Origin: a virus
IMG/VR virus record: IMGVR_UViG_3300032069_000058
Location: 1 to 21,685 of that record
Length of the DNA: 21,685 nt
Strand: one strand, 5' to 3'
A program made the translations under genes and the position numbers. Each line of letters starts with the position of its first letter. The stretch's first letter is position 1. The notes beneath the pieces were generated by a model that had not been told where the DNA came from, did not search any database, and saw only the letters and a list, made by a program, of their open reading frames with translations. Below are positions 1-7,497 of the stretch, piece after piece.

Positions 1-112
1 CAAGCGCTCCTCGGTCCAGAGCAGACGCGGACTTTTGTCGTGGCGGGTTAGTGCCGGTTCAGAATAAAGTGGATGAGCAAGGACACGAGATTGTCGGAGT
101 GTGAGCGGTGAG

Positions 113-167
113 AATAGTTTGGAGTTTTGGGGACAATAGTTTGGAGGTAGGAGAGAATAGTTTGGAG
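113..167. repeat. Three direct repeats AATAGTTTGGAG
   Basis: The 12-mer AATAGTTTGGAG occurs at 113-124, 135-146 and 156-167, so the spacing is 22 and 21 bp, about two helical turns. Nothing nearby identifies it as an iteron or operator. It may be one of the simple intergenic repeats seen elsewhere in the window. Confidence 0.7.
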
Positions 168-260
168 GTTGGGGGCGAGAAACACAAATGCGCCCGCTGC
201 GAGCCCGATCCACTTGGGTCATAGACCTCACAGCCGAGCGCTGGCGGTTTGGCTTTCTGG

Positions 261-286
261 GGCCGCCTGGCGCGATCCAGGCGGCC
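261..286. terminator. Strong hairpin downstream of the methyltransferase gene
   Basis: GGCCGCCTGG and CCAGGCGGCC form a perfect 10-bp stem around the loop CGCGAT. It lies 113 bp beyond the stop codon of the methyltransferase gene, in its direction of transcription. No T-run follows on either strand, so a standard intrinsic terminator is not shown; a factor-dependent or non-canonical end, or a plain repeat, is equally possible. Confidence 0.3.
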
Positions 287-398
287 AAATTTCAAAGTCC
301 TCCAGGCGAGAGGTTACCTTATCGCCAACTACTCGCTGGCCGCCCAACCAGGGCCAAATGCGCGCCCCATGGCCATTCCTGGCGACGACCGGCCCGCG

Positions 399-1163
399 TT
401 AGTAGTTCCATACCAACAACTCTTTCTGGACCCGACCATTGTCGGTCCCCAGGGAACTTGTGACCTGCGTCAGGCGCTCATGATAGCCGCGCCAGAGGAG
501 TTTCATGCGAGCGTTCCCTGGCCCGCTCAAGACAAACTTCCCTTGCAGGTGCTCGAGGCACGCGTGCAGCTCGCGCCATTCCGCCCAGCCAAACAACCGC
601 CCATATCCCGTGGTCTCCGGGTAAGGCGGATCGATATAAAACAGCGCCTGCGGCGAATCGTATTTCTCGACAATCTCCTGCCACGGCGCGCACTCGAGGC
701 ACGTACGCGACAGGCGCTTCGCCCACCTCCAAACGCGACCTCGAAACCGGTCGAGTTGCCAAGTGCCTCCATGGCGCGCTGCCGGCGCCCAATACTCGCC
801 TAGGCCTCCGAACGACCCCGCCGAGAGATAGAGGAACCGCGCGGCGCGCAAGATGCTCGAAAATCTCATCCCAGCATCGAGCACCTCGGCAAACAGCGCA
901 CGGGAATTGGGCAGCAGGCGCAAACAGCGGACCAATTCGTGCGGGTGGAACTTGATGGTCAATAGGACGTTCACGAGGTCACCGTCTAGATCGTTCAGAA
1001 CCTCGGACCGCGACGGCCGTTTGACGAAATAGACGGCCGCGCCGCCGCAGAACGGTTCGACATAAATCAGCTTTTCGTAGTCCCCCGGAAACAGTTTGAC
1101 GATTGCCGGGGCCAGTTGGCACTTCGAGCCGCGCCAACGCAGGATGCAATCCGCTTTGTTCAC
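399..1163 (-). CDS. DNA adenine-N6 methyltransferase, D12 (Dam-like) class
   Basis: A 254-residue protein that should transfer a methyl group from S-adenosylmethionine to N6 of adenine in a specific DNA site. Class motifs appear in the usual order: an N-terminal LRWRGSK, then EPFCGGAAVYF (AdoMet-binding motif I, about residues 36-46), NDLDGDLVN, and catalytic DPPY at about 178-181. The length fits single-domain Dam-like enzymes. I place the start at GTG 1163 because GGAGG lies six bases upstream; TTG at 1166 is only three bases from it. No restriction enzyme gene is visible, so it looks like an orphan methyltransferase, common in phages, where it may protect phage DNA or alter regulation. It is the last gene of the co-directional run. 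The recognition site cannot be read from the sequence. Confidence 0.9.
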   Translation of the reverse strand: MNKADCILRWRGSKCQLAPAIVKLFPGDYEKLIYVEPFCGGAAVYFVKRPSRSEVLNDLDGDLVNVLLTIKFHPHELVRCLRLLPNSRALFAEVLDAGMRFSSILRAARFLYLSAGSFGGLGEYWAPAARHGGTWQLDRFRGRVWRWAKRLSRTCLECAPWQEIVEKYDSPQALFYIDPPYPETTGYGRLFGWAEWRELHACLEHLQGKFVLSGPGNARMKLLWRGYHERLTQVTSSLGTDNGRVQKELLVWNY

Positions 1164-1209
1164 CAACTGCCTCCGAGGGCGAGAGCCTGCTTGCCTGCCA
1201 CCATAATTT

Positions 1210-1272
1210 CAGATTGCAGCAATCTGTCGGCCTGAAGGCCGACGCTACTGCGACGGTGAGACACCGCCGCTA
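1210..1272. repeat. Composite palindromic repeat (three adjacent hairpins, GTAGCG type)
   Basis: Three inverted repeats lie side by side: CAGATTG-CAG-CAATCTG (1210-1226), TCGGCCT-GA-AGGCCGA (1227-1242), and GCGACGGTG-AGA-CACCGCCGC (1250-1270, one mismatch). CGCTAC occurs at both 1244-1249-like and 1268-1272-like edges, the reverse of GTAGCG. It fills the gap between the methyltransferase gene and the small ORF upstream. It resembles the other GTAGCG-bounded elements at 12233-12276 and 18150-18216 and looks like a host REP-type repeat. Confidence 0.7.
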
Positions 1273-1276
1273 CAGC

Positions 1277-1375
1277 TCACATATTCGTCACGCCGGCGCT
1301 CAAGGCGTAGGCATTCGTGCCGTCGAAGATGAAATCCTGGGCGCTGCAAGTCGAAAGCGTCGCGCCGATGGTCAT
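1277..1375 (-). CDS. Very small ORF (32 aa) after the fibre gene
   Basis: ATG at 1375 is preceded by GGCGGAGGAACAGC, a strong ribosome-binding site, and begins 14 bp after the fibre stop codon. The peptide starts MTIGATLSTCSAQDF, contains FDGTNAYALSAG, and ends right at the edge of the palindromic repeat. It could be a genuine short protein or the 5' remnant of a longer gene cut off when the repeat arrived. No family is recognised. The only support is the ribosome site and operon-like spacing. Confidence 0.4.
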   Translation of the reverse strand: MTIGATLSTCSAQDFIFDGTNAYALSAGVTNM

Positions 1376-1389
1376 GCTGTTCCTCCGCC

Positions 1390-2751
1390 TTAAAACACAC
1401 GATTGCAATACCAAGTCATCACGCGGTTCCCGGTGCCGCTGTAGGCGACGGCGGCAAACAGCCCCAGTTCCGGGGACCAGGCGATCCCATACCAGCCGTT
1501 GTCGGCGGCGGACGTTCGGATCGTCCAGTTGATGCCGTCGGGCGAGGTCATGACGCGGTTCCCGCTGCCGGTGTTGGCGACGGCGGCAAACAGCCCCAGT
1601 TCCGGGGACCAGGCGATCCCAAGCCAGTCGTTGTCGGCGGCGGACGTTCGGATCGTCCAGTTGATGCCGTCGGGCGAGGTCATCACGCGGTTCCCGGTGC
1701 CACTGTAGGCGACGGCGGCAAACAGCCCCAGTTCCGGGGACCACGCGATCGCACGCCAGGAGTTGTCGGCGGCGGACGTTTGGATCGTCCAGTTGATGCC
1801 GTCGGGCGAGGTCATCACGCGGTTCCCGGTGCCGCTGCTGGCGACGGCGGCAAACAGCCCCAGTTCCGGGGACCAGGCGATCGCCATCCAGCTGTTGTCG
1901 GCGGCGGAGGTTCGGCTCGTCCAGTTGATGCCGTCGGGCGAGGTCATCACGCGGTTTCCGGTGCCGGTGTAGGCGACGGCGGCAAACAGCCTCAGTTCCG
2001 GGGACCAGGCGATCGCATACCAGTTGTTGTCGGCGGCGGACGTTCGGATCGTCCAGTTGATGCCGTCGGGCGAGGTCATCACGCGGTTTCCGGTGCCGGT
2101 GTCGGCGACGGCGGCAAACAGCCCCAGTTCCGGGGACCAGGCGATCCCATGCCAGTCGTTGTCGGCGGCGGACGTTCGGATCGTCCACGCAGTTCCCGTA
2201 ATATAGTTGCGCGCCACGGCGTTTGCCTTCTTAAAGGAATAAAACTGGCCGCGCATCGCAATATTCTTCCCCGCGTTTAAGGGCCTGCAGATGACCCGCC
2301 CCGCTGAATCCATCGTGCAGGCGGAAGGGGTAAACCAGGACCGCACATCGGTAACGCTGCTGATCGCCGAGGCCCCAGTCACCACTTTGGCCAGGGGAAT
2401 CTGGCTCACTGCAAATCCTGCAATGTTGAATGCCGGCGCGCACATTGCCGCTGGATTGAGATAGACGTAATTCGTCTGGCTGGCGGTCAGGGTCAGCGTG
2501 CCGCCAGCATAGAAAACCGGCACGGGCGGGTTGCCGCAATAGGCCGTCCCGGCAGCGATATTGAGTACGAGTCCGGCGCCGGCGCTGGCCTTGTAATCCG
2601 CCCAGGTGCGTCCTTGGAGGTACTGCGAATTGGCAACGAACAACGGCGCCGTGGAAGTCGGCTGTTGGGCGGTGAGAACAGTAGGCAGTAAGCAGAAGGC
2701 AGAAAGCAACAAGAACAGAACAATCAAACACCGCTTCAATTTTTCGATCAT
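1390..2751 (-). CDS. Tail-fibre-like protein with signal peptide and six propeller repeats
   Basis: A 453-residue protein. Residues 1-29 look like a Sec signal peptide: a basic start (MIEKLKRC), then a Leu-rich core ending LTAQQ. Residues about 33-140 resemble the N-terminal domain of phage fibres (NYVYLNPA, then IPLAKVVT, SVTDVRSWF). Residues 189-453 are six 44-residue repeats of the form WTIRTSAADNxWxxIAWSPELGLFAAVAxxGxGNRVMTSPDGIN, each carrying an Asp-box-like SPDGINW except the last, which ends NRVMTWYCNRVF. This suggests a six-bladed beta-propeller for binding a receptor or glycan. The start at 2751 follows AAAAGGAGCAAACG; an upstream in-frame extension overlaps the preceding gene and has no phage-like sequence. 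It may be a receptor-binding fibre or a secreted lysogeny-expressed protein; the signal peptide argues for export. Confidence 0.75.
   Translation of the reverse strand: MIEKLKRCLIVLFLLLSAFCLLPTVLTAQQPTSTAPLFVANSQYLQGRTWADYKASAGAGLVLNIAAGTAYCGNPPVPVFYAGGTLTLTASQTNYVYLNPAAMCAPAFNIAGFAVSQIPLAKVVTGASAISSVTDVRSWFTPSACTMDSAGRVICRPLNAGKNIAMRGQFYSFKKANAVARNYITGTAWTIRTSAADNDWHGIAWSPELGLFAAVADTGTGNRVMTSPDGINWTIRTSAADNNWYAIAWSPELRLFAAVAYTGTGNRVMTSPDGINWTSRTSAADNSWMAIAWSPELGLFAAVASSGTGNRVMTSPDGINWTIQTSAADNSWRAIAWSPELGLFAAVAYSGTGNRVMTSPDGINWTIRTSAADNDWLGIAWSPELGLFAAVANTGSGNRVMTSPDGINWTIRTSAADNGWYGIAWSPELGLFAAVAYSGTGNRVMTWYCNRVF
1393..2187 (-). repeat. Six tandem 132-bp coding repeats
   Basis: The phrase TTGTCGGCGGCGGA recurs on the plus strand at 1499, 1631, 1763, 1895, 2027 and 2159, an exact 132-bp period. 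The units are nearly identical; amino-acid changes fall mainly in three codons per unit. Five units are complete and the one nearest the stop codon has a different end. Such identity favours recombination between units and can collapse in assembly. Confidence 0.95.
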
Positions 2752-2800
2752 CGTTTGCTCCTTTTGAAGGTCATCATTGCGTCTAACGGCAAAGCCCCTA

Positions 2801-3139
2801 TCAATTAACGGCCGCCGAAAAGATGGCCGGATAGAGTTCCTTTTGCCGTTCGAGTGCGGCGCGCACCTTCTCGGTTGACGGATCGAAGCGCCGGACGAGT
2901 CTGCCTTCCGCAAGTCCGCAGGTCTGACATAGGTACTCGAAGCAGCCTGCCGGTTCGTTGCTCTGGTGGACGATCTCGTCCTGGGGTCGAGCGCCATCCG
3001 CATGAACCAGCGTCACGCTGATCTGGCGGACCAGGAACGCCTCGTGCCCCAGGCGGATTTCCCCGCCGCATTTGTCGCAGTTGACAACCGTAGCGCGGTA
3101 CATGCGACCATCCAGCGTTACCTCTTGAATTTGCTTCAT
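2801..3139 (-). CDS. Small protein with paired CxxC motifs (putative zinc ribbon)
   Basis: A 112-residue protein of unknown function. CDKC at residues 21-24 and CQTC at 71-74, with an extra Cys at 66, suggest a bound zinc ion or other metal. The C-terminal part (about 83-108) is charged and likely helical. ATG 3139 follows a near-perfect ribosome site, AAGGAGGAAATCGAA. It lies between the unknown protein at 3187 and the fibre gene, so it may help assemble or regulate the fibre, but nothing in the sequence shows that. No phage family is recognised. Confidence 0.7.
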   Translation of the reverse strand: MKQIQEVTLDGRMYRATVVNCDKCGGEIRLGHEAFLVRQISVTLVHADGARPQDEIVHQSNEPAGCFEYLCQTCGLAEGRLVRRFDPSTEKVRAALERQKELYPAIFSAAVN

Positions 3140-3186
3140 TTCGATTTCCTCCTTCTCTCTCTTTCTAGTTTCGGCCTGGGCCGCTC

Positions 3187-3582
3187 CTAACTGATAGTTC
3201 CTGGCAACAGCGCAACCTGCGCAGTGTTCGCCGACTTCGAGCCATCGGAATTAGGCAACGTGATTGTGATGCCCGTGGCCAGCGTCTCCGAGCCCTTCAC
3301 GAAATTCTCAATCGTTCGCTGGATCGCCACGAGCGTATTCGGCGCAACCCAACCTTTGAAATCTCCGCGCACATACACCGCCCCAGTCGATAGGTGAATG
3401 CTGACGTTGATGCCCGGAAGGTTTGTAGAGGGCGCGAAATCCTGGGCCGCGTAATTGCCGTAGGCATATACGAGCTCAACCACCCGATTGTGTAAATCCA
3501 ATCTGGCGGTCACCAAGGTAGCGTTGACCAGGGTCTCGCTGAGTGGCGCCGGAAGGATGAGCGGAGCATTCAAAGTGATCAT
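3187..3582 (-). CDS. Hypothetical protein next to the tail tip gene
   Basis: A 131-residue protein with no recognised domain. It has alternating hydrophobic segments suggestive of beta strands and a more helical stretch near IQRTIENFVKG. Translation starts at ATG 3582; its ribosome site TAGGAGAT includes the stop codon of the tip gene, so the two are tightly linked and probably co-translated. Position directly after a J-like tip protein suggests a virion or tail-tip accessory role, but that is inference from context only. Confidence 0.75.
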   Translation of the reverse strand: MITLNAPLILPAPLSETLVNATLVTARLDLHNRVVELVYAYGNYAAQDFAPSTNLPGINVSIHLSTGAVYVRGDFKGWVAPNTLVAIQRTIENFVKGSETLATGITITLPNSDGSKSANTAQVALLPGTIS

Positions 3583-3591
3583 CGAAATCTC

Positions 3592-6500
3592 CTAGCCGAG
3601 TTCTGTAACTTGCAAATTGCGATAAAGGCTGTTACTGCCTAGCGTTCCAGCCGCGTTTCCGCGGGCCCATTGAATCTTGTAGGTATAAGTCCCCGCCGCG
3701 GGAGCATCAGACCAATTAAAGCTCACGCCGAAAACCGAAGTCGCCACGGGGGTGATAAATCCGTAATCGGTAAGTAAGATTGTTGTCCCGCGGAGCAATT
3801 GAAATCTTCCCCCGGCATTTGCGGTGTTCTGGCTGCAAGAGGCGCTGAAAATGATCAGGATCTTGTTTCCCTGTGTGGTGACGGTCACAGACATTTCCGG
3901 CATGTCCACGTATGAGTCGCTAGTAGTCGTTGGGCTAGAAGTGGTTGGGGTGGCCTTGGCAATGTTTTTCAGCTTCAAATTCCCGGAAGTGTCAGTTGCC
4001 GCATTCATTCGGGTGATGGTTGGCCCCATGCGAGTCGAGCCGTCCGGCACGTTGTCCAGGTGTTTGGCCGTATGTCCCGCCTGGCTGAAATCGATCAGGG
4101 CGCGATTGGCGGCGTCCACCTCCGCTACTGCCTTGCGCGTGGTGGTGTTCGCCACGTTGTCGAGATTCTTGTTGAAGTGAATCGCCTCGGAGAAGTCAAT
4201 CAAGGGCTTGCCGGAAGAGATCCGCGTAGCGAGCGGTCGCGCGTAGGTGGTCCCGTCGATGAGGATGTCCACACTTTTGCCGGTCGTGATTTCCGCGCCA
4301 ATTTCGTATCGGCCAACAAAAAGCCGGGTTGCTAAACCGTAACCGAAATTGCTGGACCCGTCGATTTGAAGCCATGGACGGGCCCTGATCTTGCCTGCTG
4401 GCACCGTGATCCATCCGGTCACGTAAGTCCAATCCACTCCCGCGCCAACACTTCCACCTGGAATCCACTCATTTCCACCGCCCGCCGAGTCCTGAAAATG
4501 CAGACCCAGCGCGACGGGATAATTTGCATTCAAACCGCTAAGCCAACCCGCGACAAAGTACTTGTCCCCCGCGCGAACGGGAAACCAATTGTTGTCCTCG
4601 GAGCTATCCCGCGCGATAAATTTGAGCGCATAAATCCAATCTCGACCCGAAACTGCGACAACGGTCACTCCGCTGCCCCAACTTGTCTGACTCCCCGAGT
4701 CGCCGGTCGGTCCCAGGATTAGGTTGTGAAGATCCTGTGGCTTGTTTGTGTAGCCGCGTTGCCAGTCGAGGGCTGCGGCATTTAGAATGTTGCTCCCATC
4801 AATTGCGGCGCTGGCCCGACCGACCCCGGTTTCAATCTCAGAAGTCGTTTTATAGGGCGTCCCGGTGGTGAGTTTATAGACCAAATCGAGCGCATTGTAG
4901 CCGCGCCAGCCGCCATCACGTTGGTTCGGCGTAGTGCGCGCGTAGGTGGTCCCGTCGGGGACGTTGTCCAGGTGCTTGGCGGTGTAGGCCCGGCTGAAAT
5001 CCAACCCGGCCGCCACCACAACGTTGCCTGCGTCGATGGCGGAAGAAGCCCGACCCACCCCCGTCTCGATCTCGGAAGAGGTTTTGTTGGGCGTGCCGGT
5101 GGTGAGTTTGTAGAGCGTGTCGAGCGCATTGTAGCCGCGCCCGCCACCGTCGCGCTGATTGGGTGTGGTGCGGGCGTAGATCGTGCCATCCGCCATCTCC
5201 GCGTCCATGTCCACGACCTTGCGGGCAAAAACCTCGTCGAAATAGACCGTTCCGGCAGCATTTGAATAGATCTCGACCTGGGCGTAGACGGTATTGGTTG
5301 GCGCCACTCCCGAGGCGGTAAGTGTTACCCAGCTCGTCGAGGTTGTAGATGCAAAACCAGACCCAAGCAATCCTCCTGCAGCATCTCGGAAACTAACACG
5401 CAGAACCGCCGTGCCCGAGTCAACCTTGGCTTGACAGGAAATGTAGATTTTATCTCCTGCTGGCGCGCCGCGAGAAAGCCATCTTCGCAAGGTGGCCACT
5501 CCAGATTGACCCGTGGCAACAATCTTGAGGCTGCGCGTCCCCGAATATTGCGTCGTGGTTTCATAGGACAGGGTCGGCGCTCCGAGGAAAAGCTTCCAGC
5601 CGGGTGGCGGGAGGATGGTTCCGGAAGCCTCGAAATTGCCATTCTCAACTGCGGTTGCGCCGAGATCGGGCGGACGAATATAGGTTGGGCTGTCCGGCAT
5701 CTGATCGATAAATGGGCTTGCAGGATCGAAGCTTCCTCCCACCGCCTCGTCCACGGGATGCCCACTCGCCACCGCCGTAGGCGCACCCCAATTTACCCAT
5801 GCCGTCCAGGGACTCGAGGCGTACCGCGAGCGAGCGCGTGCATAGCGGGTGACCCGAGGCAACCGCAGGGTCTTGGTAAGGGCGCTGCCGAGTCCAAGGT
5901 CCAGAACGCTTAGAGTGAACCCCGAGTCCGAGGCAATCTCGACTTGATGCTCGAGCGTGGCGAGGGCGCCTGCGCCCACAGCAATCTCGAAGTGGAAGAT
6001 GCCCTTCTCGCCGGTGAATGCAACCCAGGTTGGTGGGTTCGGCGGCTCGAGAGGGGCAGCGGCAGGGGCGGTGCCGGCGGGGATGCTGGTTCCTTCGACC
6101 CCCTGCTGTGCCCCGGCGGCGTCGCCGAAGATCGAGGGGTCATACTGCTGGAGGAAGAGTTCGCGCAAGAAAGCGTTCCCAGGGACGCGGCCACTCGAGT
6201 CGGCAATAGGCTCATCCGTCACCTCGATCACTTCCCAATCGCGCGTGCTGGTGAAGTTATGGTCTTTGGGTGCGATAACCACGTCGCCGGGGAGGAGATG
6301 CCCACCATCCATCGTGACCAATAGATGTGCCTGCTCCTTGAGCAGCGAGCGCTTCATCCAGTAAAGTACCAAACGTTCGGAACGCTCTTTGGTGTTTGCC
6401 CCGAGGTCCATATCCTTCGGGATCACCCGGCCAACCTGGTCCTGGTGCGCTTCCTCGTTGTGGATGGCGGTAAAAGGGGCGAAATCTTTCGAGTGGTCGG

Positions 6501-7497
6501 CGCCGCCGGATTCTGTATCGCGGATTTTGAGCGTGATCTGGTTGGTTATCTGCCGGAGGTCCTTTGCGGGGATCTCGAAACTCGAGTCGCGAATCATATC
6601 GGTAGTGATGGTGAAAATCGACGCGCGCGGCTTGTCCACGTAGAGGCCCAGTTTGCCGCCCACTTCCATGATGTATCCCCGGCAGACGGTGTTCAGAGTG
6701 TCGAAAATCGTCGCCAGGTTGGTTTTCTCGATGAACGCGACGTGCCCTTCGAAGCGTTTCACCCCGCCACCAATGTCCACGTCGCAGTCATCTGCGGAGG
6801 TCTTGAACATGGCGAAATCGATACGAGCCTTCTCGGCGGTGGTAAGTGGGGCGTTCACCAAGGCGCGGGGCTTGAGGTAGAGCGCGATGTAGGCGTCGAG
6901 CAGCTCCCAGGCGGGGTTTGCGGAGTAGGCATAGCCGGTCTGGTTGCCGGCGGCGTCGAAGATGCGCACTCGGCGCGTTTTGAAGATTCCTCGCACATCG
7001 AATTCCGGCCCCGGAGCAGTGGGGTCAGGGGCAAGTTTGAATGCACTGTAACAAGTCCGCGAAAAGGTGGTCTGCGTGAACCCCGCCGGGAAGAACGAGC
7101 AAATCTTCTGGTTGCGCACTGCCGGGTTCGATTCCGTGCCGACTTCGCCATCAATGCCAGGATGGAAGTGGTAGAGGCTGGTATCGGCAATGTTGATGAC
7201 TTTGCCGTTCACCCAAGCAACCTCAGCGCCATCCCACTCGCCGTCCCCGAGGGCCACAAATAAAACCGTCGAGCCATCCGCCTGTTTGTGCTGAAACGCT
7301 GGAGTGCCAGCCACCATGTGGCGGCCGTAGGCAAGCGTGATGGGCTTGCCCATGCGCGATTCGAGCAGCTGCAGCGCCGCCACGTCACTGTGTGTGGGGA
7401 GGCGCGTCCCGGCCCCTTGTCCGGTCCCCCACGGGCGGCCAGGGCCGCCACTTCCGGGAGGATACAGGCCGGGCCGGTCATATGGTGGCATTGCCAT
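3592..7497 (-). CDS. Central tail tip / host-specificity protein (J-like)
   Basis: A 1301-residue protein, the size and position expected for a lambda J-type tip and receptor-binding protein. Residues about 30-450 form the tip-attachment part (AYGRHMVAGTPAF, later DGGHLLPGDVVIAP and WEVIEVTDEP). About 485-585 looks like a fibronectin-type module, and 613-760 and 921-1070 resemble carbohydrate-binding jelly rolls (VENGNFEASG, PGWKLF, TSWVTLTASG). A 78-residue unit is repeated at 770-847 and 848-925, and a short motif like DFSxAxHxxKHLDNVxDGT recurs at about 833, 1101 and 1136. The last 100 residues look like a beta-sandwich head. The start at 7497 overlaps the preceding stop (TGATG) after GGAAGTGA; a 49-residue upstream extension is the shadow of the L-like gene. 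Confidence 0.88.
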   Translation of the reverse strand: MAMPPYDRPGLYPPGSGGPGRPWGTGQGAGTRLPTHSDVAALQLLESRMGKPITLAYGRHMVAGTPAFQHKQADGSTVLFVALGDGEWDGAEVAWVNGKVINIADTSLYHFHPGIDGEVGTESNPAVRNQKICSFFPAGFTQTTFSRTCYSAFKLAPDPTAPGPEFDVRGIFKTRRVRIFDAAGNQTGYAYSANPAWELLDAYIALYLKPRALVNAPLTTAEKARIDFAMFKTSADDCDVDIGGGVKRFEGHVAFIEKTNLATIFDTLNTVCRGYIMEVGGKLGLYVDKPRASIFTITTDMIRDSSFEIPAKDLRQITNQITLKIRDTESGGADHSKDFAPFTAIHNEEAHQDQVGRVIPKDMDLGANTKERSERLVLYWMKRSLLKEQAHLLVTMDGGHLLPGDVVIAPKDHNFTSTRDWEVIEVTDEPIADSSGRVPGNAFLRELFLQQYDPSIFGDAAGAQQGVEGTSIPAGTAPAAAPLEPPNPPTWVAFTGEKGIFHFEIAVGAGALATLEHQVEIASDSGFTLSVLDLGLGSALTKTLRLPRVTRYARARSRYASSPWTAWVNWGAPTAVASGHPVDEAVGGSFDPASPFIDQMPDSPTYIRPPDLGATAVENGNFEASGTILPPPGWKLFLGAPTLSYETTTQYSGTRSLKIVATGQSGVATLRRWLSRGAPAGDKIYISCQAKVDSGTAVLRVSFRDAAGGLLGSGFASTTSTSWVTLTASGVAPTNTVYAQVEIYSNAAGTVYFDEVFARKVVDMDAEMADGTIYARTTPNQRDGGGRGYNALDTLYKLTTGTPNKTSSEIETGVGRASSAIDAGNVVVAAGLDFSRAYTAKHLDNVPDGTTYARTTPNQRDGGWRGYNALDLVYKLTTGTPYKTTSEIETGVGRASAAIDGSNILNAAALDWQRGYTNKPQDLHNLILGPTGDSGSQTSWGSGVTVVAVSGRDWIYALKFIARDSSEDNNWFPVRAGDKYFVAGWLSGLNANYPVALGLHFQDSAGGGNEWIPGGSVGAGVDWTYVTGWITVPAGKIRARPWLQIDGSSNFGYGLATRLFVGRYEIGAEITTGKSVDILIDGTTYARPLATRISSGKPLIDFSEAIHFNKNLDNVANTTTRKAVAEVDAANRALIDFSQAGHTAKHLDNVPDGSTRMGPTITRMNAATDTSGNLKLKNIAKATPTTSSPTTTSDSYVDMPEMSVTVTTQGNKILIIFSASCSQNTANAGGRFQLLRGTTILLTDYGFITPVATSVFGVSFNWSDAPAAGTYTYKIQWARGNAAGTLGSNSLYRNLQVTELG
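4744..5190 (-). repeat. Internal 234-bp duplication in the tip gene
   Basis: Two adjacent coding units, 5190-4957 and 4956-about 4744, each begin DGTxYARTTPNQRDGG and share GYNALD, YKLTTGTP, SEIETGVGRAS and AAID. Differences are scattered substitutions rather than shifts in reading frame, consistent with an older in-frame duplication that lengthened the stalk. Confidence 0.85.

Larger units (their letters stand above)
1..398. other. Non-coding or unassigned left edge
   Basis: No convincing gene was found in this stretch. Open frames crossing it on both strands have no recognisable domain and run through repeats or antisense to the methyltransferase. It contains three AATAGTTTGGAG repeats (113-167) and a 10-bp perfect inverted repeat (261-286). 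On the minus strand the last 60 bases read openly as a peptide containing TRHDKSPRLLWTEERL, which could be the start of a gene continuing beyond the edge. I see no clear start codon with a ribosome site for it and do not recognise it. Confidence 0.5.

Noticed and set aside
249-803. 184-residue plus-strand frame at the left end
   Set aside because: It runs antisense through the methyltransferase motifs and has no domain or ribosome site; it is a by-product of GC-rich coding.
1393-2187. CRISPR array
   Set aside because: Units are 132 bp with coding variation and no unique spacers.
1277-2188. Arg-rich 303-residue frame over the repeats
   Set aside because: The 132-bp unit is a multiple of three, so all frames stay open; the propeller frame has a signal peptide, fibre domain and ribosome site. 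Only the last 32 codons may be a separate ORF.
1390-2751. Diversity-generating retroelement target
   Set aside because: No reverse transcriptase or template repeat is visible, and the variation lies in six tandem units instead of one C-terminal region. It is kept only as a question in the findings.
6325-7263. 312-residue plus-strand frame
   Set aside because: It is fully antisense to the tip gene, which has recognisable content and good start signals.
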